Below the pieces are notes generated by a model. It was not told the DNA's origin. It saw only the letters and a list, made by a program, of their open reading frames with translations, and ran no database searches. A program made the position numbers and the translations under genes. Positions 1 through 5,512 of a stretch of DNA of 5,567 nucleotides are shown piece by piece (the first letter of the stretch is position 1; each line of letters opens with the position of its first letter). Source of the stretch: Acidimicrobiia bacterium (GTDB lineage: Bacteria; Actinomycetota; Acidimicrobiia; Acidimicrobiales; Aldehydirespiratoraceae); contig JAJDZO010000230.1 in NCBI GenBank assembly GCA_022824605.1, positions 1-5,567 on the forward strand, given 5' to 3'.

Positions 1-713
1 TGCGCTACCACCTCGGCCGGTCGCGCCGCGAGGCGCTGCAGGAGGCGGTGGAACTGCTCGGTTCGGTGGGCCTGCCCGAACCGGCGCGAAGGGTGAACCA
101 GTACCCCCACGAACTCTCGGGAGGGCTGCGCCAGCGGGTGGTCATCGCCATGGCGCTGGCCTGCCAGCCCCGTCTGCTGATCGCGGACGAGCCCACCACC
201 GCCGTGGACGTCACCGTGCAGAAGCATCTGCTCGACCTGCTCGACGAGCTGCGCCGTGAGCGGGGGATGTCGATGATCATCATCACCCACGATCTCGGCG
301 TTGCTCACGGCCGGGCCGACGATGTGGCCGTGATGTACGCGGGCCGGGTGGTGGAGACCGCCGACGCGCGCACGCTGTTCTTCGATATGCGCCATCCCTA
401 CACCGAGGCGCTGCTGCGCTCCATCCCCCGTATCGACGATCCTGCCGGCCACCGGCTCGATCCGATCCCGGGCCGCCCGCCCGAGTTGATCAACCCGCCC
501 GAAGCGTGCTCCTTCGCGCCCCGCTGCCTCTACGCCCAGAGCGACTGCCTCAGCAGCGTTCCCGCCTTGAGCGGGCTGGTGGGGCTGCACCGCTTCGCGT
601 GCCACCACCCGACGGGCACCGAGCGAGGCGCAGCCGCGATAGCGGCCAACAAGGCTGCGAACGTGACCGCCGCCGGGCTGCCGGTCTCCGAAAGCGACGT
701 AGGGAGCGACTGA
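1..713 (+). CDS. Oligopeptide/dipeptide ABC transporter ATP-binding protein, OppD/DppD-like (5' partial)
   Basis: This cytoplasmic ATPase subunit powers uptake of peptides or similar solutes through a membrane permease pair; it would work as a heterodimer with the next gene's product. The reading frame is open from base 3 to the TGA at 711-713, so the N-terminus, including Walker A and Q-loop, lies outside the window. Visible in order: ABC signature LSGGLRQRV (bases 114-140), Walker B LLIADEP with Asp at 186-188 and Glu at 189-191, a D-loop reading AVD, the switch histidine in ITHDLGV (288-290), then HPYTEALLRSIP and the subfamily C-terminal extension with four cysteines (C-x5-C-x6-C-x17-C, bases 507-602), thought in this family to hold an Fe-S cluster. 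The last 35 or so residues are Ala-rich and look unstructured. The stop overlaps the next start as TGATG. Substrate cannot be told from the ATPase; nickel or other OppD-family substrates remain possible. The family assignment is firm. Confidence 0.93.
   Translation, partial: RYHLGRSRREALQEAVELLGSVGLPEPARRVNQYPHELSGGLRQRVVIAMALACQPRLLIADEPTTAVDVTVQKHLLDLLDELRRERGMSMIIITHDLGVAHGRADDVAVMYAGRVVETADARTLFFDMRHPYTEALLRSIPRIDDPAGHRLDPIPGRPPELINPPEACSFAPRCLYAQSDCLSSVPALSGLVGLHRFACHHPTGTERGAAAIAANKAANVTAAGLPVSESDVGSD
701..706 (+). promoter_or_regulatory. Ribosome binding site deciding the OppF-like start
   Basis: AGGGAG lies six bases before the ATG at 713, inside the last codons of the upstream ATPase gene. 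With the TGATG stop/start overlap it supports translational coupling of the two ATPase subunits and favours this start over any upstream one. Confidence 0.7.
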
Positions 714-1729
714 TGGCGGGTTCGGGCCATGCGCAGCTGCGTGAGCGCGACGATGTGCTGTTGCGGGTGAAGGACCTCGTGGTGCAGTTTCCCGCGGGTC
801 GCGACCGCGTCGTGCACGCTGTGTCGGAGGTCACCTTCGACGTCGCGGAGGGCGAGACCCTGGGCATCGTCGGCGAGTCCGGTTGCGGCAAGTCGACGGT
901 GGCGCGAGCCATCATCCGCCTGGTCGACATCACCGACGGCGAAGTGCTCTTCGAGGACCAGGATCTCGCCGGTCTCAAGGGCGAGGATCTTCGCCGGGTG
1001 CGGCCCCGGCTGCAGATGATCTTCCAGGATCCGATCTCGTCGCTCAACCCTCGCCGCCGGGTGCGCGATGTGATCTCGGAGGGTCTGGCCGTGTGGGGCG
1101 ACGACATCGGCACCTGGACCCGTGACAGCATCGACGAGTTGATGGATGCCGTCGGTGTGGAGTCGAGGTACGGCGACCGGCGCCCGCACGAGTTCTCAGG
1201 CGGTCAGTGCCAGCGCATCGGTATCGCCCGGGCCCTGGCCCTCGATCCCAAGGTGCTGATCTGCGATGAGCCGGTGTCGGCGCTCGACGTGTCGATCCAG
1301 GCCCAGATCCTGAACCTGCTGCAGGACATGAAGAGCCGTTACGGCTTGACCGTGATGTTCATCTCCCACGACCTGTCGGTGGTGAAGAACGTCAGCGACC
1401 GGATCGTGGTGATGTATCTGGGCAAGGTGTGCGAGATCGGCACCACCGATGAGATCTACTCCCGCCCCGCTCACCCCTACACCCGGGCTCTACTGGCCTC
1501 CATTCCCGAGCCGGCCCCCACGGTGGACGTAGAGGAGGGCGACATCGGCGACGAGTTGCCCTCCGCGACGGCGCCTCCGAGCGGCTGCCGGTTCCACACC
1601 CGCTGCCCGAAGGCGACCGACGTCTGCAGGGAGGTCGAGCCGGTCAGCGAGCAGGTCGGCAACGCCGACCACTTCGTCGCCTGCCACCACCCCGTAATGG
1701 TGGAGATCACCACCCCCGCCGCGAGCTAG
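713..1729 (+). CDS. Oligopeptide/dipeptide ABC transporter ATP-binding protein, OppF/DppF-like
   Basis: Second ATPase subunit of the same importer, 338 aa, complete and of normal length. The start is the ATG at 713, which overlaps the upstream TGA by one base and has AGGGAG at 701-706 six bases before it; a longer reading to 506 would run inside the upstream gene and adds only Arg-rich, non-conserved sequence. Motifs: Walker A GESGCGKST (54-62), Q-loop IFQDP (103-107), signature FSGGQCQRI (161-169), Walker B VLICDEP (Asp185, Glu186), D-loop SALD (189-192), switch histidine in FISHDL (His219), HPYTRALLASIP (254-265), then the four-cysteine tail at Cys292, 298, 305 and 324. The signature Cys166, in place of Arg, also occurs in E. 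coli OppF and is a useful OppF-type marker. All catalytic residues are present, so it should be active. It is probably the last gene of its operon: the next gene converges on it one base after its stop. Confidence 0.95.
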   Translation: MAGSGHAQLRERDDVLLRVKDLVVQFPAGRDRVVHAVSEVTFDVAEGETLGIVGESGCGKSTVARAIIRLVDITDGEVLFEDQDLAGLKGEDLRRVRPRLQMIFQDPISSLNPRRRVRDVISEGLAVWGDDIGTWTRDSIDELMDAVGVESRYGDRRPHEFSGGQCQRIGIARALALDPKVLICDEPVSALDVSIQAQILNLLQDMKSRYGLTVMFISHDLSVVKNVSDRIVVMYLGKVCEIGTTDEIYSRPAHPYTRALLASIPEPAPTVDVEEGDIGDELPSATAPPSGCRFHTRCPKATDVCREVEPVSEQVGNADHFVACHHPVMVEITTPAAS

Positions 1730-1730
1730 C

Positions 1731-3560
1731 TCAGGTGGCGCACTCCGAGGCGCCTGTCGACACCGTGTAGGGCCCGGTCTCGTCGAAATCGACGTAGAAC
1801 GACGGGTCGGACTCGAAGGTCGGGAACTCGTCGAGGTCCTTGAGGTCTTCGGCCACGGCTCGGGCGCCACCGACGCGTTCCATCCATTTCCGGAAGGTCT
1901 CCGAGGCGCGGCGCTCCTCAACGAAGCGCCGTATGACCCGGGCGGTGGCCTCCGGCGCGTTTCGGGCGGGCAGGCGCAGGGCCTTGTCGCCGAAGTGCAT
2001 CTGCTGGGCGCCGATGTAGCCCCCGAGCAGCATCTGGTAGCCCGGTGCGCTGCGGCCGTGGGCCCGTCTCTCCGCCCCGAAGAAGCCGATGTCGGAAGCG
2101 TGATGTTGGCCGCACGAGTTCGGGCATCCGGAGATGTTGATGCGGATGCCGCCCACCTCGGCGAGCCCCTCGTCCTCGAGCCGCCAGCCGATGGCGTCGC
2201 CTAGGCCGCGGCTCTGGGTGACGGCCAGGTTGCAGGTGTCCGAGCCGGGGCAGGCCACCACATCGCGGGCCAGTTCCGCGCCCGGGCGGGCCATGCCGAT
2301 GGCGTCGAGCCGGTCGTAGACGGCGGGCAGGTCGTCGGGATGCAGGCCCCGGAACACCACGTTCTGGCGGTTGGTCAGACGCACATCGGCGCCGAGGTCG
2401 CGCTGCAGGGCTGCGAGCGACCGGAACTGGTCGCCGGTGATGTCTCCGAGATGAGCCTGGGCGTAGACCGAGACCGTGCCGTCGCGCACGCCCCGCACCA
2501 CGTTGGCCCGCTCCCACCGCTGGTAGGCGCTCCCCGTGCCGATGGACACCGGTGTGCCGTGGCCGATCGCGGTGACCGTGGCCGGATCGACCGAACCGGC
2601 AGGGTCGTCGCCGTCGAACTGCACCTCGACGGGTATCCCGCCCGGCCATGACGTGGACGCCACCAGGAACTTGCGCTGGGTCAGCACCCGGCGCTGAACC
2701 TCCTCGAAGCCGAGGGTGTCCACCAGCCACTTCATACGGGCCCGCAGCTTGTTGTCGCGGTTGCCGGCCTGGTCGAACACTCTCAAGCAGGCCTCGACGG
2801 TGGGCAGCAGCTCCTCGCGGGAGGTGAAGTCCTCAAGGGCCAGAGCCGGATGCGGCGTGGTGCCGAGGCCGCCGGCGATGAACACCTTGAAACCCCGCTC
2901 CAGCTCCCCCGATTCGGTGTGGCGCACCACGCCGACCACCCCCACATCGTTGAACATCGCCTGGCCGCAGTCGGTCTCACATCCCGAGAAGTTGATCTTG
3001 AACTTGCGGGGGAGCCGCTGGCTGATCGGGTTGCGCACGAAATGGCGGTAGGTGGCCTCGGCCCAGGGGGTGATGTCGAGCTGTTCGTGGGGGCAGGCGC
3101 CCGCCAGGTGGCAGCCCTGCACGTTGCGGACGGTGTCGCCGCAGGCCTCCCGAGTGCTGAGGCCCGCCGTGGCGAGGTGTTCGAGCACTTCGGGAATCTG
3201 GCCGAGTTGCACGAAGTGGAACTGGATGTTCTGGCGGGTGGTGATGTGGCCCCAGCCCCGGCTGTAGTTGTCGACCAGCCAGCCGATCATCTCGAGCTGC
3301 TCCGGCTTGATCGACCCGTAGGGCACCTTCACCCGCACCATCTGGTTGGTGCCGCCCTGGCGCTGCCCGTAGATGCCGTTGGTGAGCCGGTAGACCCGGA
3401 ACACCTCATCGCTGAGTTCGCCGGCCAGGAACCGTGCGTACTGCTGGTGGTACTTGTCGACGTCGGCGCGTATCGCGGGATCGACACGACCTCCGGCGGT
3501 CGGCGGCCCGGGCGCTGTGGGTTCCGCCGTCGGGGCTGTGCGGGGCTCGATCAGGGTCAT
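1731..3560 (-). CDS. Siroheme/[4Fe-4S] nitrite/sulfite reductase, single-chain (probably ferredoxin-dependent, assimilatory)
   Basis: Cytoplasmic six-electron reductase (sulfite to sulfide, or nitrite to ammonia), 609 aa. The ATG at 3560 overlaps the preceding stop as ATGA and has AGGAG seven bases upstream. After a Pro/Ala-rich tail (about 1-28) come two pseudo-repeats, each a ferredoxin-like half-domain plus a siroheme/Fe-S domain: about 45-290 and 335-570. By comparison with E. coli SiRHP (from memory), the substrate-binding basic residues are Arg109 (TTRQN), Arg145 (GDTVRN), Lys186 and Lys188 (RKFK). The standard cluster ligands are Cys437, Cys443, Cys479 and Cys483 (ACPGSDTC, SGCPNSCG). 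Unusually, the N-terminal half repeats the whole set: Cys150, 156, 194, 198. Tyr64 (GIYGQR) and Cys140 resemble the cross-linked Tyr-Cys pair of M. tuberculosis SirA, which leans toward sulfite. No flavoprotein partner is encoded here, hence ferredoxin by inference. The siroheme genes just upstream supply the cofactor. Family certain; sulfite versus nitrite unresolved. Confidence 0.93.
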   Translation of the reverse strand: MTLIEPRTAPTAEPTAPGPPTAGGRVDPAIRADVDKYHQQYARFLAGELSDEVFRVYRLTNGIYGQRQGGTNQMVRVKVPYGSIKPEQLEMIGWLVDNYSRGWGHITTRQNIQFHFVQLGQIPEVLEHLATAGLSTREACGDTVRNVQGCHLAGACPHEQLDITPWAEATYRHFVRNPISQRLPRKFKINFSGCETDCGQAMFNDVGVVGVVRHTESGELERGFKVFIAGGLGTTPHPALALEDFTSREELLPTVEACLRVFDQAGNRDNKLRARMKWLVDTLGFEEVQRRVLTQRKFLVASTSWPGGIPVEVQFDGDDPAGSVDPATVTAIGHGTPVSIGTGSAYQRWERANVVRGVRDGTVSVYAQAHLGDITGDQFRSLAALQRDLGADVRLTNRQNVVFRGLHPDDLPAVYDRLDAIGMARPGAELARDVVACPGSDTCNLAVTQSRGLGDAIGWRLEDEGLAEVGGIRINISGCPNSCGQHHASDIGFFGAERRAHGRSAPGYQMLLGGYIGAQQMHFGDKALRLPARNAPEATARVIRRFVEERRASETFRKWMERVGGARAVAEDLKDLDEFPTFESDPSFYVDFDETGPYTVSTGASECAT

Positions 3561-4318
3561 GGCTGCGCTCCTATGGGTGCCAGAGCGCCCGGAGCGCTCA
3601 GTTCGCTGACGGACAGAAGGTCGGCGGCCGCGACCGTGCCGACCACGATGGTGGCCGGATTGGCCGGCTTCAGCCGGCTCAAGCCGGCGAGGTCGGTGCG
3701 GTCGATGCGCTGTTGCCGGGTGGTTGCGGCGCTGATCACCGCCACCGGGGTGTTGCCGGCCATGCCTCCGGCCCGCAGCCGGTCGGCGATCTGGGCGGTG
3801 CGGGCCGCTCCCATCAGGATCACAAGCGTGGTGCCGGCCCGAGCCAGGGCGTCCCAGTCGAGCCACTGCGTCGCCGCCGGGTCTTGGTGGGCCGTGACCA
3901 CGGTGAATCCGCTGGAGGCCCCTCGCAGCGTCACGGGAATGCCGGCTGCCGCCGGTGCGGCGATGGCCGATGTCACGCCGGGCACGACTTCGGTGTCGAT
4001 ACCGCAGGCCAGCAGCGCGGCGGCCTCCTCGCCGCCGCGGCCGAACACGAAGGGGTCGCCGCCCTTGAGCCGCACGACGCAGTCGTGGCGTCGGCCCCGG
4101 TCGATGAGCACAGCGTTGATCTCGTGCTGGGAGGGACTGGGTGCGCCGGGCGTCTTGCCCACGTCGATTCGTTCCGCCCAGGGCGGCGCAAGGTCGATCA
4201 CCGCCTGGTCCACGAGCCGGTCGTGGACCACCACGTCGGCCTGCCGCAGCAGGTTGACGGCCCGCACGGTCAGCAGGTCCGGGTCGCCCGGCCCGGCTCC
4301 CACCAGATGCACGGTCAC
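3557..4318 (-). CDS. cobA: Uroporphyrinogen-III C-methyltransferase (SUMT)
   Basis: Transfers two methyl groups from S-adenosylmethionine to C2 and C7 of uroporphyrinogen III, giving precorrin-2, the branch point to siroheme and cobalamin. At 253 aa it is the normal length of a stand-alone SUMT. The start is the GTG at 4318: conserved sequence begins at once with TVHLVGAGPGDPDLLTVRA (2-20), GAGAGG lies ten bases upstream, and a longer frame back to 4462 adds only Arg/Pro-rich residues overlapping the previous gene. Further family motifs: DVVVHDRLV (28-36), DVGK (52-55), SQHEIN (63-68), VRLKGGDPFVFGRGGEE (82-98, near-perfect SUMT box), PGVTSAIAAPAAAGIPVT (113-130), VILMG (166-170). Two familiar positions differ slightly from the usual form (LRG for HRG at 131-133, TAHQ for TGHE-like at 142-145); I see no sign of loss of function. 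Its stop overlaps the reductase start as ATGA, and with the upstream gene it forms a split version of CysG serving that enzyme. Confidence 0.94.
   Translation of the reverse strand: MTVHLVGAGPGDPDLLTVRAVNLLRQADVVVHDRLVDQAVIDLAPPWAERIDVGKTPGAPSPSQHEINAVLIDRGRRHDCVVRLKGGDPFVFGRGGEEAAALLACGIDTEVVPGVTSAIAAPAAAGIPVTLRGASSGFTVVTAHQDPAATQWLDWDALARAGTTLVILMGAARTAQIADRLRAGGMAGNTPVAVISAATTRQQRIDRTDLAGLSRLKPANPATIVVGTVAAADLLSVSELSAPGALAPIGAQP
3568..3572 (-). promoter_or_regulatory. Ribosome binding site deciding the reductase start
   Basis: On the minus strand AGGAG sits seven bases before the ATG at 3560, within the end of the methyltransferase gene. It is the best Shine-Dalgarno match in the operon and fits high expression of the reductase through coupling at the ATGA overlap (3557-3560). 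Confidence 0.75.
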
Positions 4319-4386
4319 GACGCCATCGCCTCTCGGGCTGCGGCTGGTGGGCGGTGGTTGTCCATTTCGGCAGGGCGCACGGTCAC
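4315..4386 (-). CDS. 23-codon mini-ORF bridging the two siroheme genes (possible coupling ORF)
   Basis: On the minus strand a GTG at 4386 opens a 23-codon frame ending in TGA at 4317-4315. The GTG overlaps the stop of the upstream dehydrogenase/ferrochelatase gene (GTGA, 4386-4383), and its own stop overlaps the SUMT start (GTGA, 4318-4315). It is preceded at ten bases by GGAGG (4397-4401). The peptide begins MTVRPAEMDN and ends EAMAS, the same five residues that end the upstream protein, because both ends lie in a 24-base direct repeat. The likeliest role is to carry ribosomes across a 68-base insertion so that coupling to SUMT survives; a functional peptide is not excluded, and it may be only a by-product of duplication. 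I do not recognise any family. That the frame exists is certain, that it is a gene is not. Confidence 0.35.
   Translation of the reverse strand: MTVRPAEMDNHRPPAAAREAMAS
4329..4334 (-). promoter_or_regulatory. Probable ribosome binding site for the SUMT gene
   Basis: Minus-strand GAGAGG ten bases before the GTG at 4318. It is the weaker of two related sites: the other copy of the duplicated junction has GGAGG at 4397-4401, ten bases before the GTG at 4386. Confidence 0.5.
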
Positions 4387-5048
4387 GATGCCATCGCCTC
4401 CGCGGGTGCAGTCTCGGTCGTGTCGAGGGTGAGGTGGCGGCGAAGTAGGGAACGAGCCGCACCGGAGCGCCCGACCCTGACGAGTTCGAGTAGTCCGTCG
4501 TCGAGGGCGGTATCCCAGCCGGTCACCTCGGAGGTGCCGAACCGGGCTTGGGCTTCGGCTCGGGTCTCGGACAGCAGTTCAAGCAGGGCCGCATAACCGG
4601 AGTCGATCTCACGCTCGATCCGCTTGCGGACCCAGCGGGCCAGGGCTGGGCTGCGTCCGCCGGTGGACACAGCCACCTGCAGGTCGCCGCGCCGGGCTAC
4701 CGACGGCAGCGTGAACGTGCAGTTGGCGGGGTCGTCGGCTGAGTTGACGAAGACGTTGGCAGCTTCACAGTCGCGAGCCACCAGGGCGTTCACTGCCGGA
4801 TCGCTGGTGGCCGTCACAACCAGCCGATACGCCCCCGACTCGCCGGGCCGATAGCTGCGACTTCGCCAGACGACCTCGGGATTGTCAGCAATGGCGTCCA
4901 CCGCGGCGGGGGCGATCACAGTCACGCGGGACCCGGCCTTCAGCAGCCCCTCCACCTTGCGGGCCGCGACGGGACCGCCGCCGACGACCAGCACAGGCTG
5001 GCCGTCGAGGCACAGGTTCACCGGGTAGGGCAGCGGGGCGTGGTCCAT
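4383..5048 (-). CDS. cysG: Precorrin-2 dehydrogenase / sirohydrochlorin ferrochelatase (CysG N-terminal half, Met8p-type)
   Basis: Converts precorrin-2 to sirohydrochlorin with NAD+ and then inserts Fe2+ to give siroheme, completing the pathway begun by the neighbouring SUMT. 221 aa, the size of stand-alone enzymes of this type. The ATG at 5048 is chosen because the product begins MDHAPLPYPVNL, close to the MDHLPIF start of E. coli CysG; a TTG at 5075 would add nine residues. No strong Shine-Dalgarno sequence precedes it. Motifs: Rossmann loop LVVGGGPVAARKVEGLL (20-36), VVTATSDPAVN (77-87), then VNSADDPANCTF (101-112), whose Asp105 aligns with the catalytic Asp104 of E. coli CysG, and VAVSTGGRSPALARWVRKRIE (125-145), the family's phosphate/dimer signature. 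The C-terminal part (about 150-205) is the helical dimerisation region; the last 15 residues (TAPAEAMAS end) look like a free tail. First gene of the siroheme operon, 111 bases after a small membrane protein gene. Assignment firm; both activities are inferred from the family. Confidence 0.93.
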   Translation of the reverse strand: MDHAPLPYPVNLCLDGQPVLVVGGGPVAARKVEGLLKAGSRVTVIAPAAVDAIADNPEVVWRSRSYRPGESGAYRLVVTATSDPAVNALVARDCEAANVFVNSADDPANCTFTLPSVARRGDLQVAVSTGGRSPALARWVRKRIEREIDSGYAALLELLSETRAEAQARFGTSEVTGWDTALDDGLLELVRVGRSGAARSLLRRHLTLDTTETAPAEAMAS

Positions 5049-5051
5049 CCG

Positions 5052-5068
5052 AATCCGATAATTCCGAT
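5052..5068. promoter_or_regulatory. Tandem AATCCGAT-like half-sites in the siroheme operon leader
   Basis: AATCCGAT (5052-5059) and ATTCCGAT (5061-5068) repeat with a 9-bp step just upstream of the ATG at 5048. They share their core with the arms of the palindrome at 5117-5136. If the predicted promoter is right they fall in the 5' leader, where a bound protein could block transcription or translation. The regulator is unknown. Confidence 0.35.
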
Positions 5069-5086
5069 CAGGCAAGTCAGGTTTTG

Positions 5087-5115
5087 AGGTTAGCGCACCG
5101 CCAGGCGCGATACAA
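5087..5115 (-). promoter_or_regulatory. Candidate housekeeping promoter of the siroheme operon
   Basis: On the minus strand, TTGTAT (-35, bases 5115-5110) and TAACCT (-10, bases 5092-5087) are separated by exactly 17 bases. They keep the positions most conserved in high-GC actinobacterial promoters (TTGnnn and TAnnnT). Transcription would begin near 5080, leaving a leader of about 32 bases before the ATG at 5048. The match is modest; the placement inside the only AT-richer stretch of the region supports it. Confidence 0.4.
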
Positions 5116-5116
5116 C

Positions 5117-5136
5117 ATAAATCAGATCGGATTTAT
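5117..5136. promoter_or_regulatory. 20-bp palindrome, likely operator for the siroheme operon
   Basis: ATAAATC (5117-5123) and GATTTAT (5130-5136) are perfect inverted arms of seven bases around AGATCG. The whole 20 bases form a dyad with only one mismatched pair (A5124/G5129), centred on GATC. It lies immediately upstream of the candidate -35 element, centred about 46 bases before the predicted start, where an activator commonly binds; a repressor is also possible. The low loop size and absence of a T-run argue against a terminator. A regulator of sulfur or nitrogen assimilation is an inference from the genes only. Confidence 0.55.
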
Positions 5137-5159
5137 CAGGTTTGTGTCCGCCGGCCGGC

Positions 5160-5504
5160 TCAGGGGCTGTCGTCGGCAAGTCGCAGCCGCGCGCCGCGGG
5201 CCGACCGAACGATGCGCCACATGATGAAGGCGACGGCTACGGCCACGGCGCCAAGGGTGGCGAACTGGAGGCTTCCGCCCCTGTCGCCGGTGTGTTGGGG
5301 GTCGGGTCCGGGGTCGGGCGAGCCGATGATCCGGTCGGCGCCGGCGGGCATCTCATACACCGGCTTCAGGTCGTCGCCGGTGTCGGCCGGCAGGGGCTCG
5401 TCGTCCTCGTGAGCGGCCGCGCCTGAATGGGCGCCCAACACCAAGGCGGCGACGAGAGCAATCAGCAGGGCGCGACTCACGGTCCTACGGTTCGGGGTTC
5501 TCAT
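5160..5504 (-). CDS. Small predicted membrane protein with signal peptide, function unknown
   Basis: A 114-aa protein I do not recognise. The ATG at 5504 has AGGTG (5517-5513) eight bases upstream. Residues 1-10 are Arg-rich, 11-27 form a hydrophobic core (ALLIALVAALVLG), and GAAA|HEDDEP suggests signal-peptidase cleavage near residue 31. Residues 32-78 are acidic and rich in Asp, Pro and Gly (for example SPDPGPDPQ), probably an unstructured extracytoplasmic stretch. Residues 79-96 are a second hydrophobic segment (FATLGAVAVAVAFIMW) followed by RIVRSARGARLRL, which fits the positive-inside rule for a type I protein with a short cytoplasmic tail. There are no cysteines, so it is neither a lipoprotein nor a metal-cluster carrier by the usual motifs. 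It is on the same strand as the siroheme operon but separated by 111 bases with a separate candidate promoter, so co-function is uncertain. The composition and codon pattern resemble a real gene. Confidence 0.7.
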   Translation of the reverse strand: MRTPNRRTVSRALLIALVAALVLGAHSGAAAHEDDEPLPADTGDDLKPVYEMPAGADRIIGSPDPGPDPQHTGDRGGSLQFATLGAVAVAVAFIMWRIVRSARGARLRLADDSP

Positions 5505-5512
5505 CCGCGCGG

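Larger units (their letters stand above)
4309..4400. repeat. 24-bp direct repeat, offset 68 bp, at the dehydrogenase-SUMT junction
   Basis: Bases 4309-4332 and 4377-4400 match at 23 of 24 positions; the difference is C at 4321 versus T at 4389. Each copy contains, on the minus strand, the end of a ribosome binding site, the codons for EAMAS, a TGA stop and an overlapping GTG followed by ACCGTGC. The 44 bases between the copies do not obviously resemble either flank, so this looks like either a tandem duplication that has since diverged or an insertion flanked by a short repeat. The match ends sharply at the outer edge of the SUMT start region. Confidence 0.85.

Noticed and set aside
506..712. 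Longer N-terminus for the OppF-like protein starting at 506
   Set aside because: It overlaps the OppD-like gene by about 200 bases and is Arg-rich shadow sequence; the ATG at 713 has AGGGAG and a TGATG overlap.
1193..1219. Cysteine in the ABC signature (SGGQCQR) of the OppF-like protein as a defect
   Set aside because: The same residue occurs in E. coli OppF, so it is a family trait and not a damaged motif.
3663..3688. Inverted repeat GCCGGCTT/AAGCCGGC with a 10-base gap
   Set aside because: It lies inside the conserved C-terminal coding part of SUMT (LSRLKPANPA) and is explained by GC-rich codon use.
3561..3866. N-terminal extension of the reductase by 102 residues
   Set aside because: It would lie wholly within SUMT and is His/Arg/Gly-rich and non-conserved; the ATG at 3560 has a strong AGGAG and an ATGA overlap.
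2850..4448. Long plus-strand open frame (532 codons) across the reductase and SUMT genes, with a second one at 3434-4432
   Set aside because: Antisense to genes with clear family motifs; the translations show no recognisable domain and long open antisense frames are expected in GC-rich coding DNA.
4319..4462. Upstream start for SUMT at 4462
   Set aside because: Adds Arg/Pro-rich sequence overlapping the upstream gene by about 80 bases; conserved SUMT sequence starts right at the GTG at 4318.
5049..5075. TTG start for the dehydrogenase/ferrochelatase
   Set aside because: Adds nine residues with no better ribosome binding site; the MDH start at 5048 resembles CysG of E. coli.
5150..5159. GCCGGCCGGC just after the small membrane protein's stop, as a terminator
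   Set aside because: A perfect palindrome but with no loop and no following T-run on the minus strand, so it is not a credible intrinsic terminator.
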